A DNA stretch of 64,000 nucleotides, from the NCBI GenBank assembly GCA_020544565.1, contig CP078014.1, positions 307,700 to 371,699 on the forward strand, given 5' to 3'. The notes beneath the pieces were generated by a model, which had not been told where the DNA came from, made no database searches, and saw only the letters and a program-made list of their open reading frames with translations. The translations under genes were made by a program, and so were the position numbers. Below, piece by piece: positions 38,086 to 47,374 of the stretch; position 1 is the first letter of the stretch, and every line of letters begins with the position of its first letter. This stretch comes from Bradyrhizobiaceae bacterium (GTDB taxonomy: Bacteria; Pseudomonadota; Alphaproteobacteria; Rhizobiales; Xanthobacteraceae).

Positions 38086-39158
38086 TGCGCATCCTGATTG
38101 CCACCGATGCATGGCACCCGCAGGTCAACGGCGTGGTGCGCACGCTCGCCATGATGGCGGAGGCGGCGCGCGCCCTCGGCGTCGAGGTCGCGTTTCTCAC
38201 CCCGGAGCCGTTTCGCACCGTGGCGCTACCGGGCTATCCCGGCCTGCGGGTGGCGCTGCCGCGGCCGGGCCGGCTCGCCCGCAGGATCGAGGAGGCGCAG
38301 CCGGATTACATCCACATCGCCACCGAGGGCCCGATCGGCGCTCTCGCGCGGCGCTATTGCCTGAAGAACGCGGTGCCGTTCACCACCAGTTTCCACACCC
38401 GGTTTCCGGACTACGTGTCCGCCCGGCTGCCGATTCCGCAAGCGTGGAGCTGGGCGGCGCTGCGCCATTTCCACCGCGCCAGCGACGCGGTGATGGCGGC
38501 GACGCCGGCACTGGTCGACGAATTGCGCGCGCGCGGCTTCCGCAATGTCGTGCTGTGGTCGCGCGGCGTCGATGCCGATCTGTTCCGGCCGCGCGATTTC
38601 GATCTCGCCCTGCCGCGGCCGGTGTTCCTGTCGGTCGGCCGGGTGGCGGTGGAAAAGAATCTCGAGGCGTTTCTCGATCTCGATCTGCCCGGCACCAAGG
38701 TCGTGGTCGGCGACGGCCCGGCGAAAGCGGGGCTGGCGCGCAAATACCCGGACGCGGTGTTTCTCGGCACCATGCACGGCGAGCGGCTGGCGGAAATCTA
38801 CGCCGCCGCCGATGTGTTCGTGTTTCCGAGCCGGACCGATACGTTCGGTCTGGTGCTGCTCGAAGCGCTGGCCAGCGGCGTGCCGGTGGCGGCGTTTCCG
38901 GTGGGCGGTCCGCGCGACGTGATCGGCGATGCGCCGGTCGGCGCGCTGGATGACGATCTGCGCACGGCCTGCCTCGCCGCGCTGACGCTGTCCCGTGATG
39001 CCTGCCGGGAGTTCGCGGCGTCGCGAAGCTGGGGCGCCTGCGCGCAGGTGTTTATCGACAATGTCACGCGCGAGCGCCCGCCGCAGGTCAGGCGCCGCTG
39101 GCGTCGCCGGCTCGCCCGCCGGCTGCGGCTGACCTCGGAGTCGTTACCGACGGGGTAG
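38085..39158 (+). CDS. GT4 glycosyltransferase
   Basis: A 357-residue GT-B enzyme. The N-terminal DAWHPQVNGVVRTL is the motif of SQDG synthase/GDP-mannose-dependent mannosyltransferase-like members. The C-terminal donor site is PSRTDTFGLVLLEALASGVP, with the conserved E-x7-E pattern. A basic tail may bind membrane. Translational coupling to the LpxH-like phosphatase suggests joint work on a lipid-linked sugar (inference). The acceptor is unknown; diacylglycerol glycolipids are plausible. Confidence 0.82.
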   Translation: MRILIATDAWHPQVNGVVRTLAMMAEAARALGVEVAFLTPEPFRTVALPGYPGLRVALPRPGRLARRIEEAQPDYIHIATEGPIGALARRYCLKNAVPFTTSFHTRFPDYVSARLPIPQAWSWAALRHFHRASDAVMAATPALVDELRARGFRNVVLWSRGVDADLFRPRDFDLALPRPVFLSVGRVAVEKNLEAFLDLDLPGTKVVVGDGPAKAGLARKYPDAVFLGTMHGERLAEIYAAADVFVFPSRTDTFGLVLLEALASGVPVAAFPVGGPRDVIGDAPVGALDDDLRTACLAALTLSRDACREFAASRSWGACAQVFIDNVTRERPPQVRRRWRRRLARRLRLTSESLPTG

Positions 39159-39170
39159 CCTGTTCGGGGC

Positions 39171-39300
39171 GTTGTCCCGGACGCGGCGCGGCGTTCTTCG
39201 CGCCGCTCCGCAGAGCCGGGACCGCAACAAACTCCGCGCCTGCAACGGTCCCGGTTCAGCAGCGCACCGTTTCACACTGCGCTGCGCCCGGGACACAGCA
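39171..39300. repeat. Palindromic repeat, family C, copy 3
   Basis: TTGTCCCGGACGCGGCGCGG ... GCCGGGACCG ... ACGGTCCCGG ... TGCGCCCGGGACA. It fills the gap before the dehydratase gene. Confidence 0.72.
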
Positions 39301-39358
39301 ATCGCGCCGCCCCCGCCCGCTCTCTTGCCGTGGCAGGTGAGGGCGCTATACATGCGCC

Positions 39359-40339
39359 ATGACCGATCCAGCATTGCCCACCGCCGCCGATGTCGATGCC
39401 GCCGCGCGCGTTCTTTTGCCCGTCGCGGTGCGCACGCCGCTGTTATCCTCGCCGGCGCTCGATGCGCTGACCGGCGGTCGCATCTTCCTCAAGCCGGAAG
39501 TGCTGCAGCGGACCGGCTCGTTCAAGTTTCGCGGCGCGTTCAACAAGCTGTCGTCGATCCCGCCGGCCGCGCGCGCAGCCGGTGTGGTCGCGTTCTCATC
39601 CGGTAACCACGCCCAAGGGGTGGCGGCGGCGGCGCAGATTCTCGGCATGCCGGCGACCATCGTGATGCCCAAGGACGCGCCGGTCTCCAAGATCGAACGC
39701 ACCAAAGGCTACGGCGCGGAAGTCGTTCTCTATGATCGCGACAAGGAGGACCGCGACGCCATCGCGCGCGATCTGGCGCGCCGGCGCGGCGCGACGGTGG
39801 TGCCGCCGTTCGACGATCCGTGGGTCATCGCCGGGCAGGGCACGGTGGGCCGCGAGATCGCCGAGGATTTCATCGCGCGCGGGCTCGCACCGGATATCGT
39901 GTCGGCGCCGGCGTCCGGCGGCGGGCTGATGGCCGGCATCGCGCTGGCGGTCCGGGCGCGGTTTCCCGACGCCGCGCTGGTCACCGTCGAGCCGGACGGG
40001 TTCGACGATCACGCCCGCTCGTTCGCGGCCGGGCATCGCGAGCCGCATCGCGCCATCGGCCGCACCATCTGCGACGCGCTGATGGCGTCGATCCCGGGCG
40101 AACTGACCTTCGCCATCAACCACGGGCTCGGCGCGCACGGTGTCACCGCCACCGACACCGAGGTAGGAGCAGCGGTGGCCTTCGCGTTCCGCGAGTTGAA
40201 GCTGGTGGTCGAGCCCGGCGGCGCGGTGGCGCTGGCGGCACTGCTGGCCGGGCGCATCGATGCCAAGGGCAGGACCGTAGCCGTGGTGTTGTCCGGCGGC
40301 AATGTCGACGCGGACTTGTACGCGCGGCTCATTCAGTGA
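39359..40339 (+). CDS. Threonine/serine dehydratase-like PLP enzyme
   Basis: A 326-residue fold-type II PLP enzyme. The PLP Lys lies in GSFKFRGA, substrate loop SSGNHAQG, and the phosphate-binding loop is in SGGGLMAG. The C-terminal ACT-like domain of biosynthetic IlvA is absent, which fits catabolic threonine dehydratase, serine racemase or hydroxy-aspartate dehydratase. The family cannot be narrowed by sequence alone. Confidence 0.85.
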   Translation: MTDPALPTAADVDAAARVLLPVAVRTPLLSSPALDALTGGRIFLKPEVLQRTGSFKFRGAFNKLSSIPPAARAAGVVAFSSGNHAQGVAAAAQILGMPATIVMPKDAPVSKIERTKGYGAEVVLYDRDKEDRDAIARDLARRRGATVVPPFDDPWVIAGQGTVGREIAEDFIARGLAPDIVSAPASGGGLMAGIALAVRARFPDAALVTVEPDGFDDHARSFAAGHREPHRAIGRTICDALMASIPGELTFAINHGLGAHGVTATDTEVGAAVAFAFRELKLVVEPGGAVALAALLAGRIDAKGRTVAVVLSGGNVDADLYARLIQ

Positions 40340-40364
40340 GCGTTTTGCGCGGCGAATGAGCGAT

Positions 40365-40402
40365 GGATTGCTTCGGCGCGTTGCGCCTCGCAATGACGAA
40401 AT
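40365..40402. repeat. Partial palindromic repeat, family D, copy 3
   Basis: GGATTGCTTCGGCGCGTTGC followed by GCCTCGCAATGACGA. This is the right half of the family, in the opposite orientation to copy 2. Confidence 0.7.
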
Positions 40403-40480
40403 CGGCAATCCCGGCCGATCGGTGAATGCTTTGGGGTTTTTCAGCTTTTAATGGAAACGTCGCAGCATTCGAGAAGCGCC

Positions 40481-40610
40481 CCCTCTCCCCGGTGGGGAGA
40501 GGGTTGGGGTGAGGGGTTCTCAATCTATCGATAGATTCTATGCCCTCACCCGGAGGCGTTCCCTGTCGCTCTCGCCTCCGACCTCTCCCCGCTGGGGAGA
40601 GGTGAGGGAA
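40481..40610. repeat. Palindromic repeat, family E, copy 2
   Basis: Arms CCCTCTCCCCGGTGGGGAGA and CCTCTCCCCGCTGGGGAGAG, with GGGTTGGGGTGAGGGG and CCCTCACCC between, and a central palindrome CTATCGATAG. No gene in 40340-40651. Confidence 0.75.
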
Positions 40611-40651
40611 CGTGTTGTGACAGCTGTGATCTCACGCGAGATGAAGACGCG

Positions 40652-41695
40652 TTAGCTGAAGAACGCGACCTTCTCGGCCTGGCTCATGCGCCGGATCGGG
40701 GCCAGCGGATCGCTGCGGGCCGGAGCCGGCCGGGCGACGATGCCGCTGGCGATCAGGCTCGCGCCGAGCGAGGTCGCGGCCGTCGACTCTGCTGTTGTCG
40801 TCCCTGCTGCTGTTGTCTCGACCATTGTCTCCGTCATGGTCACGGCAGCCGGCGCGGCCTCTGCGGGCAACGCGGGCTCGACGGTCGTCGCGACGACGTG
40901 CAGGTGCGCGGCCGCATCCTGTTCCTCCGGGAGGACAGTTTGGGGATCGGCCTGTGCAATCGTTTCGGCCTGCGGGGCTGCGCTTGCTTCGATCGCGACC
41001 ACGATTGTCGCAGGCGCGGTGTCCACTGCGTTCGCTCTGTCGAACAGGCCGTCGTCCGTGACGGCAGCCGGCTTGCCGGACGGCGCGGCGAGGCCGTCGA
41101 TCCGCCGCGCGGCGTGGTCGAAGGCCCGCGCCACGGCATCGCGCAGGTCGCCTGAGGCGAACTGGTCGCAGGCGGCGTTGATGGCGTCCACCTGGGTCTC
41201 CAGCAGCGCACAGATGCGGCCATCCGCGCCGGATTCGCGCAGCCCCCACGCGATCTCGCGAATCACCCGCGCGCATTTGCGCGAGGGCGCCAGCGCCTCG
41301 TCCAGCGCCGGGCCGGCGAGCGCGGCCATGGCGTCGTCCCGCGCCGCGGCGACAATGGCTCCGGCCGCGGCGATGGCTTCGGTGGCAGCCATGGTTTCGG
41401 CAGCGACTATGGCTTCGGCAGGCACGCTTGCGGGCGGCTCGGTGGTAGCCGGCAGCGTCGCGTCGTCCTTCTGCGCCGCCAAGGCCTGCTCGATGCGCGT
41501 GACCGCTTCGAGCACCATGGCGGTGTCGGCGTTGCGGTTGCGCCGCGCGTATTCGTCGAGAAACCAGCGGCCGCGCGCGGTCTCCAGAAACGCCTGCCGG
41601 ATCGCGTCGAACGCCGCGTCGGCGGGCAGCGCGGCGGGGGCCGGGACCGGGACGGGAGAGAGGACGAGGGCTTCCTGGGCCATATTCTGGGCCAT
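40652..41695 (-). CDS. Ala-rich protein of unknown function with conserved ends
   Basis: A 347-residue soluble protein. An N-terminal helical part around RGRWFLDEYARRNRNADTAM, a central helix-rich region around residues 140-210 with three cysteines, a long Ala/Thr/Glu-rich low-complexity region, and a conserved-looking C-terminal tail PLAPIRRMSQAEKVAFFS. I do not recognise the family. The tail and head motifs look functional, the middle looks like a spacer. ATG at 41695; GTG/TTG-like earlier starts would collide with the divergent MFS gene ten bases away. Confidence 0.6.
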   Translation of the reverse strand: MAQNMAQEALVLSPVPVPAPAALPADAAFDAIRQAFLETARGRWFLDEYARRNRNADTAMVLEAVTRIEQALAAQKDDATLPATTEPPASVPAEAIVAAETMAATEAIAAAGAIVAAARDDAMAALAGPALDEALAPSRKCARVIREIAWGLRESGADGRICALLETQVDAINAACDQFASGDLRDAVARAFDHAARRIDGLAAPSGKPAAVTDDGLFDRANAVDTAPATIVVAIEASAAPQAETIAQADPQTVLPEEQDAAAHLHVVATTVEPALPAEAAPAAVTMTETMVETTAAGTTTAESTAATSLGASLIASGIVARPAPARSDPLAPIRRMSQAEKVAFFS

Positions 41696-41704
41696 CACAA
41701 CCTG

Positions 41705-43021
41705 TTGGCAAAAGCAGTGTCCATCCACGACGGACACGGGCTAGATAACGGACACGACGAACCGCAGCGAATCGCGATCACCTTGCCATCCAGCGCACCA
41801 CAAAAGCACCCGGCGGGGCAATCCGCTGCCCGACGATTCGCGCGGCGCGTCAGCCTGTTTTACGGCTCGACGTTCGGCGTCGCCGGAATCCAGCTGCCGT
41901 TTTTCGCGGTCTGGCTCAAGGCGATCGGGATCGACGTCGCCTGGATCGGCCTGATTATCGCGACGCCGTCGCTGTGCCGCTTCACGGTGCTGCCGTTCGT
42001 CACGGCAGCGGCGGAGCGCCGTCATGTCCTGCGCGGGACGATGATCGCGCTGGCTTTCGCCACGACGGCCGGCTTCGCGCTGCTGGGCCTGCTGCACCAG
42101 CCGCTGGCGATCCTGGCGATGTATGCGCTGATCGCCTGCGTGTGGACGCCGATCACCCCGCTGACCGACGGCTACGCGCTGAAGGGCGTTGCGGTCCACG
42201 GGCTCGATTACGGGCGGATGCGGTTGTGGGGCTCGACCTCCTTCGTGATCGGGGCACTCGTCGCGGGGCTGGCGCTCGACCTGATCGATGCGCGCAACGT
42301 GATCTGGGTCATCGTGGCGGCGGCGCTGGTCAGCGCCTTCGTCAGTCTCGGCCTGCCGCCGCTGGAGGCGCCCGTTGCCGCGCCGGGGCGGCTGGCGACG
42401 GCGGGCGGCCTGCTGCGCGCGCCGTTGTTTCTCGCCATCATCGCGGCGTCGGCGCTGATCCAGGGCAGCCACGCCGCCTATTACGCCTTCGCCTCGATCG
42501 CCTGGCAGCACGCGGGATATGGCGGCGTCACCGTGGCGGCGCTGTGGTCGCTCGGGGTGATCGCCGAGATCGTGGTGTTCGCGCTGTCGCCGCGCCTGAC
42601 GCTGGCGCCGACCACGATGGTGCTGATCGGCGCGGCCAGCGCCATGGTGCGCTGGACCATCACGGCGCTGGAGCCGCGCTTCGAATGGCTGGTCGCGGTG
42701 CAACTCCTCCACGGTTTCACCTTCGGCATCACCCAGGTCGGCATCGTCGCGCTGATGGTGCGCACGGTGCCGCATCACATGCTCGCCAGCGGACAAGGCT
42801 ACATGGCGGCCCTGCATGGGGTGGTGTTCAGCCTGCTCACCATGGGCTCGGGGCTGATCTATGCCCGTGCCGGCGAGGGGGTCTATTTCGCCATGGCGGT
42901 GGTGGCGCTGGCAGGCGGCGCGGTGATGGCCGCCGCCCGCGGCCGGCTCGCGCAGGCGGCTGCGGTAGCGGATCAGCCCCAGAGCGCGGCGGCGGGCGGA
43001 TCGACCGTGCTGCCGTCGTAG
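41705..43021 (+). CDS. MFS transporter
   Basis: About 438 residues with 12 predicted helices beginning near residue 45, resembling the MFS_1_like (HcaT/3-phenylpropionate) group: FGVAGIQLPFFAVWLKAIG then GRMRLWGSTSFVIGAL and a second half ending MGSGLIYARAGEGVYF. Substrate unknown. The start is uncertain: only TTG (41705) or GTG (41717) are available before the first helix, and no ATG. The end overlaps the convergent epimerase gene by 49 bp. Confidence 0.8.
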   Translation: MAKAVSIHDGHGLDNGHDEPQRIAITLPSSAPQKHPAGQSAARRFARRVSLFYGSTFGVAGIQLPFFAVWLKAIGIDVAWIGLIIATPSLCRFTVLPFVTAAAERRHVLRGTMIALAFATTAGFALLGLLHQPLAILAMYALIACVWTPITPLTDGYALKGVAVHGLDYGRMRLWGSTSFVIGALVAGLALDLIDARNVIWVIVAAALVSAFVSLGLPPLEAPVAAPGRLATAGGLLRAPLFLAIIAASALIQGSHAAYYAFASIAWQHAGYGGVTVAALWSLGVIAEIVVFALSPRLTLAPTTMVLIGAASAMVRWTITALEPRFEWLVAVQLLHGFTFGITQVGIVALMVRTVPHHMLASGQGYMAALHGVVFSLLTMGSGLIYARAGEGVYFAMAVVALAGGAVMAAARGRLAQAAAVADQPQSAAAGGSTVLPS

Positions 43022-43974
43022 CGCAGGCCGGGCTCGCGGTCCCGCGCCAGGAGCAGCGGCCCGTCGAGATCGACCACCCGCGCCGCCTGCGCCACGATCA
43101 TCGCCGGGGCCATGGACAGCGAGGTTCCCACCATGCAGCCGACCATGATGTTGAAGCCGAGCGCGCCGGCGGCGTCGGCCATGGCCAGCGCCTCGGTCAG
43201 GCCGCCGGTCTTGTCGAGCTTGATGTTGATGGCGTCGTAGCGTTGGCGCAGCCCGTCGAGCGAGGCGCGGTCGTGCACGCTCTCGTCGGCGCAGACCGGC
43301 ACCGGACGCCCGATCCGTGCCAGCACGCCGTCCCGCCCGGCGGGCAGCGGCTGCTCGATCAGGGTCACGCCGGCCCCGGCGCAGGCCGCGAGATGGCGCT
43401 CAAGGTTGTCGTCGGTCCACGCCTCGTTGGCGTCCACGATCAGTTCGCAGGCGGGAGCGGCCCGGCGCACCGCCGCGATCCGCGCTTCGTCGCCGTCGCC
43501 GCCGAGCTTGATCTTGAGCAGCGGGCGATGGCTGGCGCGGGCGGTCGCCTCCGCCATCGCTTCAGGGGTTCCGAGCGAGATCGTATAGGCGGTGGTGAGG
43601 GGGCGGGGCGCGGGCCGCCCGAGCAGCTCCCATGCCCGCCGGCCGGCGGTCTTGGCGGCGAGGTCCCACAGCGCGCAGTCCAGCGCGTTGCGGGCCGCGC
43701 CCGCCGGCATCCGCGCCTGCAGCGCCTGCGGGTCTATGCCCTGCGCGAAGGCGTCGCGCATCGCCAGGATCGCGGCCAGCGTTCCCTCCGGCGTTTCGCC
43801 ATAGCGGGCATAGGGCACGCATTCGCCCCGTCCGGACGGGCCGTCGGGAGCGTCGGCGTGACTTACCCGTGCCACAATCACCACGGCTTCTGTCTTGGCG
43901 CCGCGGCTGATGGTGAAGCCGCCGGCGATGGGCCAGCGCTCGATCCGTGCGTCGAGTGTCAAGGATGGCATCAT
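42973..43974 (-). CDS. Dipeptide epimerase (L-Ala-D/L-Glu type, enolase superfamily)
   Basis: A 333-residue enolase-superfamily enzyme of the muconate-lactonising subgroup. KIKLGGDGD carries the catalytic K-x-K; metal ligands lie in IVDANEAW, EQPL and CADESVHD, with KLDKTGG as the second catalytic Lys; the C-terminal CMVGTSL is typical of dipeptide epimerases. It probably recycles murein-derived dipeptides. MM start at 43974. Its 3' end overlaps the MFS gene; the pair could act in peptide uptake and use (inference). Confidence 0.88.
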   Translation of the reverse strand: MMPSLTLDARIERWPIAGGFTISRGAKTEAVVIVARVSHADAPDGPSGRGECVPYARYGETPEGTLAAILAMRDAFAQGIDPQALQARMPAGAARNALDCALWDLAAKTAGRRAWELLGRPAPRPLTTAYTISLGTPEAMAEATARASHRPLLKIKLGGDGDEARIAAVRRAAPACELIVDANEAWTDDNLERHLAACAGAGVTLIEQPLPAGRDGVLARIGRPVPVCADESVHDRASLDGLRQRYDAINIKLDKTGGLTEALAMADAAGALGFNIMVGCMVGTSLSMAPAMIVAQAARVVDLDGPLLLARDREPGLRYDGSTVDPPAAALWG

Positions 43975-44110
43975 TTGTGAAATCGATTCTGGCGGGGCGG
44001 GCTTGCCCGAAGACGACAACTATGGCTCTTAAGGCGATTCCCGTACAGATTGTTGGCACCGTGACAGGTCGTGTGATCGGCCGGACGCTGGATCGGCGCA
44101 GGAGTTGGGC

Positions 44111-45247
44111 TTGAACGGCAATCCGACATTGGAGCAGGTCACTCTCGGCGCGGGCCCCGCGCTGCGTGCGAGCGGCCAGTGGACGGTCCATCACGCGCCG
44201 GCGCTGGAGCGCCTGATCGAGCGCACCGAGAAGGCCAGCGGCGGCAATCCCGGGCTCGTCATCGACGTGTCGCAGATCTCCAGCCTCGATACCTTCGGGG
44301 CGTGGCTGATCGAGCGGCTGCGCCGCAGCCTCAGCCGGGACGGCGTCGAGCCGCAGGTCGCGGGCCTGTCCGAGAACTACGCGAGCCTCGTCGACGAGGT
44401 GCGGCGCGTGGAGCCGGGCGCCACGGGCGCGCCCCGCCGGCGGCCGACCGTGACCGGCATGCTGGACAGCATCGGCCGCAGCGTGGTCGAGATCGGCACC
44501 ACGCTGGTGGGGCTGGTCAGCATGCTGGGGGCGATCCTCGTCACGCTGGGACGGGTGATCCGCCACCCGAGCCGGTTCCGCTTCACCTCCATGGTGCATC
44601 ACCTCGAACAGGTATGCTGGCGCGCGGTGCCGATCGTGCTGCTGATCACCTTCCTGATCGGCTGCATCATCTCGCAGCAGGGCATCTTCCATTTCCGCAA
44701 GTTCGGCGCCGACGTGTTCGTGGTCGACATGCTCGGCGTGCTGGTGCTGCGCGAACTCGGCGTGCTGCTGGTGGCGATCATGGTGGCCGGCCGCTCCGGC
44801 AGCGCCTACACCGCCGAACTCGGCTCAATGCGGATGCGCGAGGAGGTCGATGCGCTGCGCACCATGGGCTTCGACCCCACCGAGGTGCTGATCCTGCCGC
44901 GGGTGATGGCGCTGATCATCGCGCTGCCGATCCTGGCGTTCCTCGGCGCGATGGCGGCGCTCTACGGCGGCGGCCTGGTCGCCTGGGGCTATGGCGGGGT
45001 GCAGCCCGACGCCTTTCTGGCGCGCCTGAAGGAGGCGATCTCGATCGATCACTTCACGGTCGGCATGGTGAAGGCGCCGTTCATGGCGCTGGTGATCGGC
45101 ATCGTCGCCTGCGTCGAGGGCGCGGCGGTCAAGGGCAGCGCCGAGTCGCTCGGCAAGCACACCACCGCCTCGGTGGTGAAATCGATCTTCTTCGTCATCG
45201 TGATGGACGGTCTGTTCGCGATCTTCTTCGCGACGATCAACATGTAG
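44111..45247 (+). CDS. mlaE: MlaE-family ABC permease with N-terminal STAS domain
   Basis: A 378-residue inner-membrane protein. Residues about 1-105 form a STAS-like domain (LVIDVSQISSLDTFGAWLIERLRR), which in enterics is the separate protein MlaB. The rest is the MlaE permease with about six helices and the EXGXMRMREEVDALRTMG signature (seen as ELGSMRMREEVDALRTMG). Start at TTG 44111, set by AGGAG at 44100-44104 with six bases of spacing; a TTG at 44105 abuts the ribosome site. First gene of the mlaE-mlaF-mlaD operon for phospholipid transport between the membranes. Confidence 0.92.
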   Translation: MNGNPTLEQVTLGAGPALRASGQWTVHHAPALERLIERTEKASGGNPGLVIDVSQISSLDTFGAWLIERLRRSLSRDGVEPQVAGLSENYASLVDEVRRVEPGATGAPRRRPTVTGMLDSIGRSVVEIGTTLVGLVSMLGAILVTLGRVIRHPSRFRFTSMVHHLEQVCWRAVPIVLLITFLIGCIISQQGIFHFRKFGADVFVVDMLGVLVLRELGVLLVAIMVAGRSGSAYTAELGSMRMREEVDALRTMGFDPTEVLILPRVMALIIALPILAFLGAMAALYGGGLVAWGYGGVQPDAFLARLKEAISIDHFTVGMVKAPFMALVIGIVACVEGAAVKGSAESLGKHTTASVVKSIFFVIVMDGLFAIFFATINM

Positions 45248-45268
45248 GACGGGATTCGGGGAGCCTCG

Positions 45269-46039
45269 ATGGCGGCTTTTTCAGACGACGCGATCATCCG
45301 GGTGCGCGACCTCACCGTCGGCTTCGGCCACCACATGGTGCTCGAGCATCTCGATCTCGACGTGAAGCGCGGCGAGATCCTCGGCTTCGTCGGGGCCTCC
45401 GGCGCGGGCAAGTCGGTGCTGCTGCGCACGATCATCGGCCTGGTGCCTAAGATCAGCGGGCGGATCGAGGTGTTCGGCGTCGATCTCGACGCCGCCAGCG
45501 ACGACGAGCGCCAGGCGGTGGAGCGGCGCTGGGGCGTGCTGTTCCAGCACGGCGCGCTGTTCTCGTCGCTGAACGTGCGCCAGAACATCCAGTTCCCGGT
45601 GCGCGAATTCATGAACGTGTCCGAGCGCCTGCTCGACGAGATCGTCGCCGCCAAGCTGGTGATGGTCGGCCTCAAGCCCGAGGTGGCGGACCGCTACCCG
45701 TCCGAACTGTCCGGCGGCATGATCAAGCGCGTGGCGCTGGCCCGGGCGCTGGCGCTCGATCCGGAGATCGTGTTCCTCGACGAGCCGACCTCCGGCCTCG
45801 ATCCGATCGGCGCCGGCGATTTCGACCAGCTCGTGATGACCCTGCAGCGAACTTTGGGCCTGACCGTTTTTATGGTAACTCATGACCTCGACAGCCTTAA
45901 AACGGCCTGCAATCGCATTGCAGTGTTGGGGGATCGTAAGGTTCTCCTGGTAGGCACGATGGATGACATGCTGGCCTCGCAGCATCCCTGGCTGCGGGCC
46001 TATTTCCATGGCAAGCGCGCCCGGGCCGTCGTTGCGTAG
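45269..46039 (+). CDS. mlaF: Mla-type ABC transporter ATP-binding protein
   Basis: A 256-residue ATPase. Walker A GASGAGKS, signature LSGGMIKRVALARAL, Walker B IVFLDEPTSGLDPI, switch His in VTHDLDSLKT. LSGGM instead of LSGGQ is common in the Mkl/MlaF group. It powers MlaE. Gap of 21 bp after mlaE. Confidence 0.95.
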   Translation: MAAFSDDAIIRVRDLTVGFGHHMVLEHLDLDVKRGEILGFVGASGAGKSVLLRTIIGLVPKISGRIEVFGVDLDAASDDERQAVERRWGVLFQHGALFSSLNVRQNIQFPVREFMNVSERLLDEIVAAKLVMVGLKPEVADRYPSELSGGMIKRVALARALALDPEIVFLDEPTSGLDPIGAGDFDQLVMTLQRTLGLTVFMVTHDLDSLKTACNRIAVLGDRKVLLVGTMDDMLASQHPWLRAYFHGKRARAVVA

Positions 46040-46057
46040 CGTTTTGGAGTTAGTTTG

Positions 46058-46912
46058 ATGGAAACAAAGGCGAATTTCGTCCTGATTGGGGCCTTCACGC
46101 TGGCTGTGATCGGCGCCGCCTTCGGGTTTGTCTTCTGGTTCCAGAGCCTCGGCGCGGCGTCCCAGCGGGTGCCGCTGCGCATCGTGTTCGAGGGCGCGGC
46201 GTCCGGCCTGCGCACCGGCGGCAACGTCAATTTCAACGGCATCAAGATCGGCGAGGTCACCTCGATCAAGCTCGACGATCCCAAGCGCGTGGTGGTGATC
46301 ACCGCGGTGGACAAGAACGCCCCGATCCGCAAGGACTCGCTGGTCGGCCTCGAATTCGCCGGCCTCACCGGCGTGTCCTCGATCTCGCTCAAGGGCGGTT
46401 CGGTGGAGGCGGGCGGCGTGCCGGTCGGCGACGACGGCGTGCCGACGCTGGTGGCCGATCCCAACGCCATCCAGGATATCGGCGAGGCGGTGCGCGGCAT
46501 GCTGCAGAACGTCAACCGGCTGGTGTCCGACAATCAGGATGCGCTCAAGAGCAGCATCGGCAACCTCGAAGCCTTCTCCAAGAGCCTCGCCGCCAATTCC
46601 GCGCGCATCGACAGCATCATGATCGGCGTCGATAACCTGATGGGCAACAAGGACGGCAAGGAGGGCGAACTGCAACTCGCCGCCAAGTCGTTCCGCGAAC
46701 TCGCCGAGAACCTCGACAAGCGTACCGCCGTGCTGCTCAGCGACGGCCGGGTTCTGATCGGCGACAGCCGCCGCACCCTGGCCGACATCAGCCGTGCGGT
46801 GAACAATTTCGATCGCAACCCGACCCGGGTGCTGTTCGGCGCCAGCGCCCGCGACGCCGCTCCGCCGCAGCCGCCGCAGAACCCGCGGGACGCCCGCGCC
46901 CGGCAGCGGTAA
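46058..46912 (+). CDS. mlaD: MlaD-family periplasmic lipid-binding protein
   Basis: A 284-residue protein with an N-terminal anchor (8-28), one MCE domain (about 38-115, FEGAASGLRTGGNVNFNGI and LEFAGLTGVSSISL) and a long helical tail. It holds lipid in the periplasm for the MlaEF motor. ATG at 46058 with TTGGAG upstream. The C-terminus is proline and arginine rich. No mlaC is seen downstream; repeats follow. Confidence 0.92.
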   Translation: METKANFVLIGAFTLAVIGAAFGFVFWFQSLGAASQRVPLRIVFEGAASGLRTGGNVNFNGIKIGEVTSIKLDDPKRVVVITAVDKNAPIRKDSLVGLEFAGLTGVSSISLKGGSVEAGGVPVGDDGVPTLVADPNAIQDIGEAVRGMLQNVNRLVSDNQDALKSSIGNLEAFSKSLAANSARIDSIMIGVDNLMGNKDGKEGELQLAAKSFRELAENLDKRTAVLLSDGRVLIGDSRRTLADISRAVNNFDRNPTRVLFGASARDAAPPQPPQNPRDARARQR

Positions 46913-46938
46913 AGCTCGGTTCGGCTTTCGGTCAGCCC

Positions 46939-47117
46939 TGCGCCGTCTCTGCCTGCCGCGATCGGAAACGCGGCCACGCGACCTTTCCCCGGTCGTCCCG
47001 GCGTGCGCCGGGACCCAGACTCCCTGAGGTATCGATTTGAAGACGATGCCGGAGCGATCTTCGCGTCATCGCTTCGATGTCAGATGGTTATGGGTCCCCG
47101 CCTTCGCGGGGGCGACG
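46939..47117. repeat. Long palindromic repeat, family F, copy 2
   Basis: CGCCGTCTCTGCCTGCCGCG at the left, then hairpins TCCCGGCGTGCGCCGGGA and CCCCGCCTTCGCGGGGGC. The sequence repeats with about 90% identity by eye at 47375-47543. Gap 46913-48006 holds only repeats and a terminator. Confidence 0.8.
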
Positions 47118-47159
47118 TGATGAAAGATCGGATCGAGTGTCGAGGTCGCGTGACAGCGG

Positions 47160-47332
47160 CTTTGGTTGAGGCGGAATCAACAGCTCGTCATGCCCGGCTT
47201 TATGCCGGGCATCCACGTCTTGGGGGTTTCAACGAAAAAAGACGCGGACGGCCGGACAAAAGGGCGTTCATGCCCCTCGGGCAATGCCCGGCCATGACGG
47301 ACTATCGGTTTCAGTCAAAATAAAATCTGCTC
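47160..47332. repeat. MITE-like palindromic repeat, family A, copy 7
   Basis: The left hairpin is GCCCGGCTTTATGCCGGGC. The right arm is disturbed: it contains a degenerate nested insert (about 47256-47292, with AAAAGGGCGTTCATGCCC) related to that at 8363. The element lies between the two long family F copies. Confidence 0.7.
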
Positions 47333-47374
47333 AGGAAGCATCGGCTCAGGCTCTTGGTGAGTCTTGCGCCGTCT

